Positions 57,559 to 64,000 of a stretch of 64,000 nucleotides of DNA are shown here, one piece after another (the stretch's first letter is position 1; each line of letters begins with the position of its first letter). Source of the stretch: Sediminicoccus sp. KRV36 (GTDB lineage: Bacteria; Pseudomonadota; Alphaproteobacteria; Acetobacterales; Acetobacteraceae); assembly GCF_023243115.1 (NCBI RefSeq), contig NZ_CP085081.1, forward strand, positions 4,361,001-4,425,000, given 5' to 3'. The notes under the pieces were generated by a model. It did not search any database, had not been told where the DNA came from, and saw nothing but the letters and a program-made list of their open reading frames with translations. Position numbers and translations under genes: made by a program.

Positions 57559-57660
57559 CCGGCGGGCCCGCACAGCCCCATTTTAGCGCATCATTCTTCG
57601 AGGGCCCGCCATGCATTCCCTTCCGGCTGCCAGCACGGCACCCCGCATGCGTGGCCACGC

Positions 57661-58173
57661 ATGACCGAGGCCGCACATCCACAGGGGCTGAAGGCGCGGC
57701 TGCTGCATGAGCTGCGGGAATATGGCAGCATCTTCCTCTACCTCTACATTTCCTTCGCGGTGGTGATCTTCTACCGGGATGCGGTGCTGCGCGCCGAGGG
57801 CATTGCCCTGGCCTCCTTTGGCTTCGCCTTCGTGAAGGCGCTGGTGCTGGCGAAGTTCATGGTGCTGGGCCAGGCCGCCCGCATCGGCGAGCGGCGGCGC
57901 GGGCGTTTGCTGTTCGGCGTCGTGTTGTGGCGCACCTCGTTGTTCCTGCTGCTGCTGGTGGGGCTGAGCATGATCGAGGAGGTGGTGGTCGGCCTGTTTC
58001 ACGGGCGCGGCGCACTCGCTTCCATCCAGGAAATGGGCGGCGGCAATCTGCGGGAAATGCTGGCCACGGCGCTGCTCCTCTGGGTGATCCTGCTGCCCTA
58101 TTTCGTGCTGCGCGTGATCGGCGAAGTGTTGGGCAAGGGCGAGCTCTGGCGGATATTTTTCGCGCGGCGGTGA
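57661..58173 (+). CDS. Conserved membrane protein, 170 aa, unknown function
   Basis: No family was recognised. The protein has four hydrophobic segments: FLYLYISFAVVIFYRDAV near residue 25, a second near 55, LLFGVVLWRTSLFLLLLVG near 85, and LLLWVILLPYFVLRVIG near 140. It ends with a basic tail. It is 103 bp after xerC on the same strand. ATG 57661 is the only reasonable start in frame; no strong ribosome-binding site is visible. Confidence 0.75.
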   Translation: MTEAAHPQGLKARLLHELREYGSIFLYLYISFAVVIFYRDAVLRAEGIALASFGFAFVKALVLAKFMVLGQAARIGERRRGRLLFGVVLWRTSLFLLLLVGLSMIEEVVVGLFHGRGALASIQEMGGGNLREMLATALLLWVILLPYFVLRVIGEVLGKGELWRIFFARR

Positions 58174-58221
58174 GGGTTGAGGCGGCGCGGTCCGCTGCGG
58201 GTGGGAGCCTTTGGCCGCAGC

Positions 58222-58306
58222 CGTTTCACAGAAAGCCAAGACGGTGAAACGCCGCCTGGCTTTTGCTTTCACGCATTGTCCAGTGCGCCGTGCGAAGCCG
58301 CACGGC
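58222..58306. terminator. Two hairpins between convergent membrane-protein and amidase genes
   Basis: CGTTTCAC (58222-58229) pairs with GTGAAACG (58244-58251), and GCCGTGCG (58287-58294) pairs with CGCACGGC (58299-58306). They are placed so that each could terminate one of the two convergent genes. Confidence 0.5.
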
Positions 58307-58317
58307 TTGGAAATGCG

Positions 58318-59553
58318 CTAGCGATTGGCCCGCGCCACCACCGCCTCGAACAGCACCTGGCAGCCGGCTTCGGCTTCCTCCGGCAGGATGCTCTCCGCCT
58401 CGTTGTGGCTGAGGCCATCCTTGCAGGGGGTGAAGATCATCGCCGTCGGCACGCGCCGTGCCACATAGACGGCGTCATGCCCGGCGCCGGAAATGATCTC
58501 ACGCGCCGGATAGCCGAGCCGCGCGGCGGCCTGGCGCACCAGATCCACGCAGGCCGGATCAAAGGGCTGGGCCGGGATGTCGAACAGCTTCGTCAGCTCC
58601 AGGCGGCAACCATTTTGCGCCACCAGCGCCGCGGCGGCGGCCGGGAAGCTCGCCATCAGCGCCTGGACCTCAGCATCCAGCGGGTGGCGGAATTCGATGC
58701 TGAAGCGCACCTCGCCCGGCACCACATTGCGGCTGTTCGGCAGCACCTGAAGCTGGCCGATGGTGCCGCGCCCCTCCTCACCGCGCGCGCGCATCAGATC
58801 ATCCACCAGGGCGATCACGCGCGCCGCCGCCACCAGCGCATCGCGCCGCGCGGAGGGGGGCGTGGTGCCGGCATGGGCGTCCTGGCCGATGATCACCGCG
58901 TCGTACCAGACCTGGCCCTGGGCACCGGTGACGATGCCGATCTGCTTGCCCTCGCGCTCCAGGATCGGGCCTTGCTCGATATGCAACTCGAAATAGGCAT
59001 CGGCCGGAAAAGGCGCGGCGGGGTGCGGGCCCTTGTAGCCGATGGAATCCAGCGCGGTGCCGACATCCACGCCCTCGGTGTCGGTGAAGCCATAGGCCTC
59101 CTCCAGCCCGAAAATCCCGGCCCAGACGCCGCTGCCCATCAGCGAGTGGCCGAAGCGGCTGCCTTCCTCATCCGTCCAGTTCACCAATTCGACCGGCGCT
59201 TCGGTGGTGATGTTGAGGTCGTTCAGCGAGCGCATGACTTCGAGGCCGGCGATCACGCCCAGGGCACCGTCGAATTTGCCGCCCGTGGGCTGGCTGTCCA
59301 GGTGGCTGCCGAACAGCACCGGCAGGCGCTTCGCGTCCCGCCCTTCGCGGCGAGCGAACATGTTGCCCATGGCGTCCACGCGCATGGTCAGGCCCAACTC
59401 GTCGCACCATTGGGTGAAGCGCTGGCGGCCGGCCTTGTCCACCTCGGTGAGGGTCAGGCGCTTCACGCCGCCCTTGGGTGTCGCGCCGATTTCGGCCATG
59501 GCCATGAGGGTGTCCCACAGGCGTGGGCCATTGATCTTCTGATTTGTGCTCAT
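58318..59553 (-). CDS. Zn-dependent M20 hydantoinase/carbamoylase family amidase
   Basis: The 411-residue protein matches the N-carbamoyl-L-amino-acid hydrolase/beta-ureidopropionase/allantoate amidohydrolase group. Metal ligands are visible in FGSHLDSQPTGGKFDG near residue 80 and in WTDEEGSRFGHSLMGSGVW near 125 and SGAGHDAVYVA near 378. It removes a carbamoyl group or hydrolyses a related amide; which is unclear. The start ATG 59553 lies four bases after the stop of the binding-protein gene, so they are co-transcribed. It could cooperate with the hyuAB genes 11 kb away. Confidence 0.9.
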   Translation of the reverse strand: MSTNQKINGPRLWDTLMAMAEIGATPKGGVKRLTLTEVDKAGRQRFTQWCDELGLTMRVDAMGNMFARREGRDAKRLPVLFGSHLDSQPTGGKFDGALGVIAGLEVMRSLNDLNITTEAPVELVNWTDEEGSRFGHSLMGSGVWAGIFGLEEAYGFTDTEGVDVGTALDSIGYKGPHPAAPFPADAYFELHIEQGPILEREGKQIGIVTGAQGQVWYDAVIIGQDAHAGTTPPSARRDALVAAARVIALVDDLMRARGEEGRGTIGQLQVLPNSRNVVPGEVRFSIEFRHPLDAEVQALMASFPAAAAALVAQNGCRLELTKLFDIPAQPFDPACVDLVRQAAARLGYPAREIISGAGHDAVYVARRVPTAMIFTPCKDGLSHNEAESILPEEAEAGCQVLFEAVVARANR

Positions 59554-59557
59554 GGCG

Positions 59558-60298
59558 TCACAATACCTGGAAACCCACCGCCCTGAACATGGCCGCCCCT
59601 TCGCCGCCGGCGAAGCCGATGAAGGCCCGCGCGCCTTCAGGGTCCGCCGCGCGGGCCGCCACCGCCGCGACATAGGGGGTGATCAGTTGCGCGCTCTCCG
59701 GCAGGGGGGCCACCAGCACGGCCCCGGGCTCGGCCAGGATTTCGCTGGCCTGGGTGATGACCAGCCCCACCTCGCCGCGCGCCACCGCCTGCACGGCGGC
59801 GAGGCCACGCGCGAAGGGAATGCGCGGGGCGGTGCTGCCCAGCCGGTCCAGCAATGCGGCCACATGCCGCCCGCTGGTCGCCCCCGCCGCGCCGTCGCTG
59901 AGCCCGATGCTGGATGCCGCACGCAGGATGGCCGCAAGCTCCGCCTCATCGCGCATCTGCGGCACCGGCAGCCCTCGCCGGATGGCGAGAGCGAGGCGCA
60001 TCCGCCCCATCTCCCGCCGCGAATCCGCCAGCGCGAACCCATCGCGGATCAGCGCATCCAGCGCGGGGGCGGCGTTCAGCACCACATCCACCGCTTCCCC
60101 CGCGCGCAGCCGCGCCGCCACCTGGCCGCCATTGCCGGTCTCGGTGCGGATGGCGCGGCCGGTGCGCGCCGTCAGCGCATGGGCAATCCGCTCGATCGGC
60201 GTCTCGGTGGCGCCGGTGCCCAGCACGAAGAGCGGCGGCCGGGGTTGCGCCAAGGCGGGTGTGGCGAGGAGGAGGGGGAGGGTGCGGCGAAACATCAT
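59558..60298 (-). CDS. Periplasmic ModA-like substrate-binding protein
   Basis: A 246-residue receptor with a Sec signal (MMFRRTLPLLLATPALAQP, cleavage near AQP). The mature part resembles molybdate/PBP2-type binding proteins: GNGGQVAARLRAGEAVDVVLN near residue 55 and GLSDGAAGATSGRHVAALLD near 135. No transporter genes are adjacent, and the ligand may well not be molybdate. The operon with the amidase suggests an organic ligand; this is inference. Confidence 0.75.
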   Translation of the reverse strand: MMFRRTLPLLLATPALAQPRPPLFVLGTGATETPIERIAHALTARTGRAIRTETGNGGQVAARLRAGEAVDVVLNAAPALDALIRDGFALADSRREMGRMRLALAIRRGLPVPQMRDEAELAAILRAASSIGLSDGAAGATSGRHVAALLDRLGSTAPRIPFARGLAAVQAVARGEVGLVITQASEILAEPGAVLVAPLPESAQLITPYVAAVAARAADPEGARAFIGFAGGEGAAMFRAVGFQVL

Positions 60299-60343
60299 CC
60301 GCGCAGCCTTGCCCCAAGTGCCGGGGACTGCAACTGATAGGAA

Positions 60344-61126
60344 ATGGCCCATGCTCTCGACACCGCCCCCGCCCTGCTCCGCAATTCCGAACTCGACCGC
60401 GCCGAGGTGCGCCAGGCGCGGGTGGACCTCGCCGCCTGCTTCCGCATGGCGGCGAAGCTCGGCCTGCAGGAGGGGATCTGCAATCACTTCTCCTTCGTGG
60501 TGCCCGGCCGCGATGACCTGATGCTGGTGAACCCCTATGGCCATGCCTTTGCCGAAGTGACCGCCTCCAACCTCGTCATCTGCGATTTCGAGGGGCGGGT
60601 GGTGGCTGGCAGCGGCGTGCCGGAAGCGACGGCCTTCTACATCCATGCGCGCCTGCATCTGAAGCATCCGCGCGCCAAGGCCGCCTTCCACACCCATATG
60701 CCCAACGCCACCGCCCTCTCGATGCTGGAGGGGCCACCGCTGGTCTGGGCAGGGCAGACGGCGCTGAAATTCTACGGCCGCACCCTGGTGGATGAGGATT
60801 ACAACGGCCTCGCCCTGGATGAGCGCGAGGGCGACCGCATCGCCGCGGCCCTGGGCGATGCGGATATCGTCTTCATGAAAAATCACGGCGTGATGGTCGT
60901 CGGCCCCAGCATCGCCGAAGCCTGGGATGACCTTTACTACCTGGAGCGCGCGGCCGAGGTGCAGCGCCTGGCGATGGCGACGGGGCGCGTGCTGAAGCCC
61001 GTGCCGGAAGCCGTGGCCCGCGCCACCTATGAGCAGATGCGCGAGGGCGACCGGGAGAGTGCGCGGCTGCATCTGGAGAGCATCAAGCGGCAGCTCATGA
61101 AGGAGCAGCCTGACTTTGCGGATTGA
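60344..61126 (+). CDS. Class II aldolase/adducin family protein
   Basis: The 260-residue protein has the aldolase II fold: GICNHFSFVVPGRDDLMLVNPYG near residue 45 (split by its turn) with the zinc-binding pair in AAFHTHMPNATAL near 125 and KNHGVMVVG near 180. The substrate is unknown; members are sugar-phosphate aldolases or decarboxylases. It is divergent from the amidase operon across 45 bp. Its stop codon lies inside repeat copy G. Confidence 0.87.
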   Translation: MAHALDTAPALLRNSELDRAEVRQARVDLAACFRMAAKLGLQEGICNHFSFVVPGRDDLMLVNPYGHAFAEVTASNLVICDFEGRVVAGSGVPEATAFYIHARLHLKHPRAKAAFHTHMPNATALSMLEGPPLVWAGQTALKFYGRTLVDEDYNGLALDEREGDRIAAALGDADIVFMKNHGVMVVGPSIAEAWDDLYYLERAAEVQRLAMATGRVLKPVPEAVARATYEQMREGDRESARLHLESIKRQLMKEQPDFAD

Positions 61127-61206
61127 GGGGCGCTGCCCCTCAAACTCCCCGGCAAGAACCTCAGCTTCTTGCATCTCCGAGCAAGGCGAACCCGGGGAAG
61201 GTGTTC
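61125..61206 (+). repeat. Structured intergenic repeat (copy G), with decayed inverted second half
   Basis: Hairpin 1 GAGGGGC/GCCCCTC at 61125-61141 overlaps the TGA of the aldolase gene. The linker AAACTCCCCG and hairpin 2 at 61152-61172 (GCAAGAA/TTCTTGC plus an imperfect interior) are close to copy A. Downstream GGGGAA/TTCCC remnants at about 61194-61208 correspond to the inverted half of copy A. It lies between convergent genes. Confidence 0.75.
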
Positions 61207-61221
61207 CCTGATGGGATCACC

Positions 61222-62937
61222 TCACGGCCGGCGGGGCGCGGCACGCTTGTTGCCGGCATAGGGGCGCTTGGGCGCGCCACCCGCCGGCGGGACATAGGGG
61301 CCGCTGCGCCGCGGCGCGCTCTCATGCGCGCCAGGCGCCTCGGCGGCCTCCACCTTGATATGGGCGTCGTCACGCCCGGGCTTGGCGGCCGCATGGGCAA
61401 AGCGGCTGGCGGCATAGGGCGCCACTTCGAAGCGCGTCTCGCGGTCCAGGATGCGGATGCGGCCGATCTCCTCACGCGTCACATGGCCGCGATGGCAGAG
61501 GAAGGGCAGGATCCAGCGCGGATCGGCGTCATGGCTGCGGCCCACATTCATGCGGAACCAGACGCCTTCGCCCACCTCGGTCGGTGCGGGCATGGTGCGT
61601 GGCTGCGGCGCGGGCCGCGCTTCGGCTGCGGCGAGTTCCTCGGGCGCCGGCAGGGGGGCGCGCAGCTGCTTCACCAAGGCGGCGGCGACGGCTTCGGGCG
61701 AGCGGCCTTCCAGCAGGCGGCGGCCCAGCGACATGTCGGTCTCATCGGCCTCGGCATCGAGCATCTCGATCCCGGTGGCCAGAATCCGCTCGCCATCCTT
61801 GGCGTGGATCTCGGCGGCGGTGGGCGCGCCGGACCAGGCGGCCTTGAGCTTGGCCGCCATCAGCAGGCGCTCGGCCAGGCGGCGCTTGTTGTGCGGGACA
61901 ATCAGCGCGGAGATGCCCTTCTTGCCCCCGCGGCCGGTGCGGCCCGAGCGGTGCAGCAGCGTCTCGGGGTCATTGGGCAGGTCGGCGTGGATCACCAGCG
62001 CGAGGTCGGGCACGTCAATGCCGCGCGCCGCCACATCGGTCGCCACGCAGACCCGCGCGCGGCCATCGCGCAGCCCCTGCATGGCCCGCGTGCGCTCGGC
62101 CTGGGAGAGTTCGCCGGAGAGGGCCACGGCCGAGAAGCCGCGCTCCACCAGATTGCCATGCAGCCGCGCCACGGCGGCACGCGTGGTGCAGAAGACCAGC
62201 GCGGTGCGCGGGTCGAAGAAGCGCAGCGTGTTGACGACAGAGCGCTCCATCTCGCCTGGCGCCACGGAGAGTGCGCGGTATTCGATGTCGCTGTGCTGCG
62301 TGCCCTCATTGGCGGCGGCGATGCGCAGCGCATCCTTCTGGAAACCCTTGGCCAGCTGCGCGATGCCGCGCGGCACGGTGGCCGAGAAGAGCAGCGTGCG
62401 GCGCTCGGCCGGCATGGTCTCCAGGATGGCTTCCAGATCCTCGCGGAAGCCGAGGTCGAGCATCTCATCCGCCTCATCCAGGACCACGGCGCGGATGGTC
62501 TGCGGCTTGAGGTTGCCGCGCTCCAGATGATCCCGCAGGCGCCCGGGCGTGCCGACAACGATGTGGGCGCCATGGGCCAGTTGCCGGCGCTCGGTTATCG
62601 GGTCCATGCCGCCGACGCAGGCAACGATGCGCCCGCCGGCCTTGGCATAGAGCCAGGTGAGTTCGACCTGAACCTGCAGCGCCAATTCCCGCGTGGGTGC
62701 GACGATCAGCGCCAGGGGGGTGGCGGAGTGACCCAGGCGCTCCGCCCCGGCCAGCACATCACCCGAGATGGCGAGCCCATAGGCGACCGTCTTGCCCGAT
62801 CCGGTCTGCGCCGAGACGAGCAAGTCGCGTCCGGTCGTCTCCGGGTTGAGGACGGCGGCCTGGACGGCGGTCGGCTCGGCATAGCCGCGTTCGGCAAGGG
62901 TGGTGGCCAAGGGGCCAGCAAGGTCGGGGAAGGGCAT
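61222..62937 (-). CDS. DEAD-box ATP-dependent RNA helicase (CsdA/DeaD-DbpA type)
   Basis: The 571-residue protein has all helicase motifs in order: SAQTGSGKT near residue 43, PTRELALQ, DEADEMLD near 150, SAT, ATDVAARGID and HRSGRTGRGG near 320. An RNA-binding domain resembling that of DbpA/CsdA lies at about 445-525 (MNVGRSHDADPRWILPFLC), and a basic tail ends the protein. It probably remodels rRNA or mRNA, often at low temperature. ATG 62937 has AGGA seven bases upstream. A long untranslated leader is likely. Confidence 0.92.
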   Translation of the reverse strand: MPFPDLAGPLATTLAERGYAEPTAVQAAVLNPETTGRDLLVSAQTGSGKTVAYGLAISGDVLAGAERLGHSATPLALIVAPTRELALQVQVELTWLYAKAGGRIVACVGGMDPITERRQLAHGAHIVVGTPGRLRDHLERGNLKPQTIRAVVLDEADEMLDLGFREDLEAILETMPAERRTLLFSATVPRGIAQLAKGFQKDALRIAAANEGTQHSDIEYRALSVAPGEMERSVVNTLRFFDPRTALVFCTTRAAVARLHGNLVERGFSAVALSGELSQAERTRAMQGLRDGRARVCVATDVAARGIDVPDLALVIHADLPNDPETLLHRSGRTGRGGKKGISALIVPHNKRRLAERLLMAAKLKAAWSGAPTAAEIHAKDGERILATGIEMLDAEADETDMSLGRRLLEGRSPEAVAAALVKQLRAPLPAPEELAAAEARPAPQPRTMPAPTEVGEGVWFRMNVGRSHDADPRWILPFLCHRGHVTREEIGRIRILDRETRFEVAPYAASRFAHAAAKPGRDDAHIKVEAAEAPGAHESAPRRSGPYVPPAGGAPKRPYAGNKRAAPRRP

Positions 62938-63405
62938 GGAGTAATCCTGGGTAAGCATTCTCAAGCCAGGCAGGACCGCCAGGCAGTTCGGAAAATGCAT
63001 CGTAACAAAGGTTGGACCCGCCTCGCCGGCATGGAGCGAAAAGGGACAAGGCGCGCGCGCCGAGCCCGGTGGATAGGCCGGCTTACGGCGGAGGGAAAGC
63101 GCGGAAGTTGAGGGGGTGGGGTCCGCCCGGGACATAACGGGCCATATTTGTTGCATGCCAACGCAGCATATTTCCGCGGCGAGACCCAAAACCCGGGGAT
63201 TTCGCTTGGCGCCCGGCGCCAGCTTCGCCCCCGAGGCACGGCATGGAAACGGCCTACAGGCCAGGCGTGACGCACTTCCATCACCCATGGATCAATGTCT
63301 GGCTCGCCCAGCCAGCAGCCAGGCGCCGGCGTCACCGCGCGTCCGTCCGCAGGCGGGGCCCACGGCTTGATGCGGCATCTGCGCCCTGAAACCTGGGCGA
63401 ATCCC
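62938..63405 (-). promoter_or_regulatory. 468-bp upstream region of the DEAD-box helicase gene
   Basis: No gene is supported in either strand. On the minus strand TTGGCA (plus 63156-63161), 18 bases, then TTATGT (plus 63132-63137) is a reasonable sigma-70-type promoter. It would give a leader of nearly 190 nt. Two AAATATG repeats overlap this region. Confidence 0.45.
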
Positions 63406-64000
63406 CTACCGCAAGCGCAGTTCACCCGGCAGTGCGGCGCTGTTCCACAACTGCGCGAGGAAGCCAGCGGCCTCCGCAGGGCCCAGCACCGGCCCGACCA
63501 GCTCCAGGAATTTCTCCTCCAGCTCGAGGTCAGAGAGCGGCGCATCCGGGTCACCCTTGCGGGTGGGCTGGTGGCGATGGAATGCCCGGCCATCGCGCAG
63601 GCGGATGCTCACCTTGGCGCTGCGCGCGCCGGGAAAGGCCGCTTCGCATTCCGCATCCAGGCTGACGGTGATGCGCGGCATGATGGCGCGGATCGCAGGG
63701 TCCACCAGACGCTCCGGCGCGAAGGCATCGAGGCGGACGCCGCCATACAGCATGATGCTGGCAATGGTGAACTGAGCGGAGAATCGCGCTTCCTGCTCCG
63801 TCGTGATCTCGGGCCGGTCGCAGACATTCTTCGTCGCGGCATAGCCGCCGACATGCAGGGATTCCACGTCACTGGCGGCGAAGCCGTGCTCCCGCTGCAA
63901 ATCCCGCGTGGCGTCGAGCGCTGCAAAGATATGGCCGCAGCAGCCGTGATTCTTCACCGTCATCTGCGTGATGGTGAGCGGCTTCCCGATCGCGGCGATG
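63406..64000 (-). CDS. MmgE/PrpD family protein, 5' part beyond window
   Basis: About 198 C-terminal residues are visible. The motif NHGCCGHIFAALDAT fits the MmgE/PrpD fold (2-methylcitrate dehydratase, aconitate decarboxylase and relatives), with the lid-domain segments AQFTIASIMLYGGV and PLSDLELEEKFLELVGPVL. The frame continues to the right edge (GKPLTITQMTVKN), so the ATG at 63963 is internal. The exact substrate is unknown. It reads toward the helicase gene on the same strand. Confidence 0.88.
   Translation of the reverse strand, partial: IAAIGKPLTITQMTVKNHGCCGHIFAALDATRDLQREHGFAASDVESLHVGGYAATKNVCDRPEITTEQEARFSAQFTIASIMLYGGVRLDAFAPERLVDPAIRAIMPRITVSLDAECEAAFPGARSAKVSIRLRDGRAFHRHQPTRKGDPDAPLSDLELEEKFLELVGPVLGPAEAAGFLAQLWNSAALPGELRLR

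Noticed and set aside
61123..63111. Plus-strand ORF of 662 codons opposite the DEAD-box helicase
   Set aside because: It begins in repeat copy G and is antisense to a helicase with all motifs. The similar start of the ORF at 4886 only reflects the shared repeat DNA.

Overview
The window is high-GC alphaproteobacterial chromosome. Gene content and gene order fit an Acetobacteraceae member of the Roseomonas type: radA-cvpA-purF-SDR, acnA divergent from ccmAB, nrdR-ribD-ribE-ribBA-ribH-nusB-thiL, hrcA-grpE, tkt-gap-pgk, priA/fsa-DUF484-xerC, an orphan TctC-type binding protein, and MucR and Fur regulators. I see no prophage, insertion sequence, CRISPR array or rRNA. The genus is an inference from gene content.

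Layout. 1-1.6 kb: sulfate activation (cysD, and cysN cut by the window edge), with an odd duplicated cysD tail at the junction. 1.8-3 kb: GT61-type glycosyltransferase. 3.1-9.4 kb: minus-strand housekeeping block gpsA, rlmJ, SDR, purF, cvpA, radA. 9.6-10.5 kb: two small exported proteins. 10.5-14.7 kb: ccmB and ccmA, divergent from acnA. 14.7-17.7 kb: RraA-like protein, DUF1194 protein, TctC-type binding protein, CBS protein. 17.8-20.1 kb: TPR protein with a GT61-like domain. 20.4-27 kb: nrdR, the riboflavin operon, nusB, thiL and an MFS transporter, tightly overlapped. 27.2-32 kb: a 1594-residue modular GH5 cellulase with nine Calx-beta repeats. 32.2-38.6 kb: DUF938 methyltransferase, ferredoxin-NADP reductase, a 47-residue membrane protein divergent from metK, trmB, grpE, hrcA and tRNA-Arg(CCT). 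38.7-43.8 kb: DinG-like helicase, TusA-like protein, MucR, Fur, OlsB-like acyltransferase. 43.8-48.7 kb: hydantoinase/oxoprolinase hyuAB and an SMP-30 hydrolase. 48.7-53 kb: pgk, gap, tkt. 53-58.2 kb: priA, fsa, DUF484, xerC, a membrane protein. 58.3-61.1 kb: M20 amidase, ModA-like binding protein, class II aldolase. 61.2-64 kb: DEAD-box RNA helicase and the 3' part of an MmgE/PrpD gene.

The most interesting non-coding signal is a family of structured intergenic repeats near 4.9, 7.9, 34.1, 35.9, 48.7 and 61.1 kb, with related hairpins at 27.1 and 49.97 kb. In the full copies a GGGG/CCCC hairpin, a short C-rich linker and a second hairpin framed by GCA...TGC recur. The arm sequences change between copies while pairing is kept, so structure rather than sequence is conserved. 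Other unexplained structure includes a 54-bp in-frame tandem repeat inside hyuA, a pseudoknot-capable leader in front of metK, a four-tract G-run array upstream of nrdR, and near-identical Calx-beta units plus a G8 tract at the ribosome-binding position of the cellulase gene.
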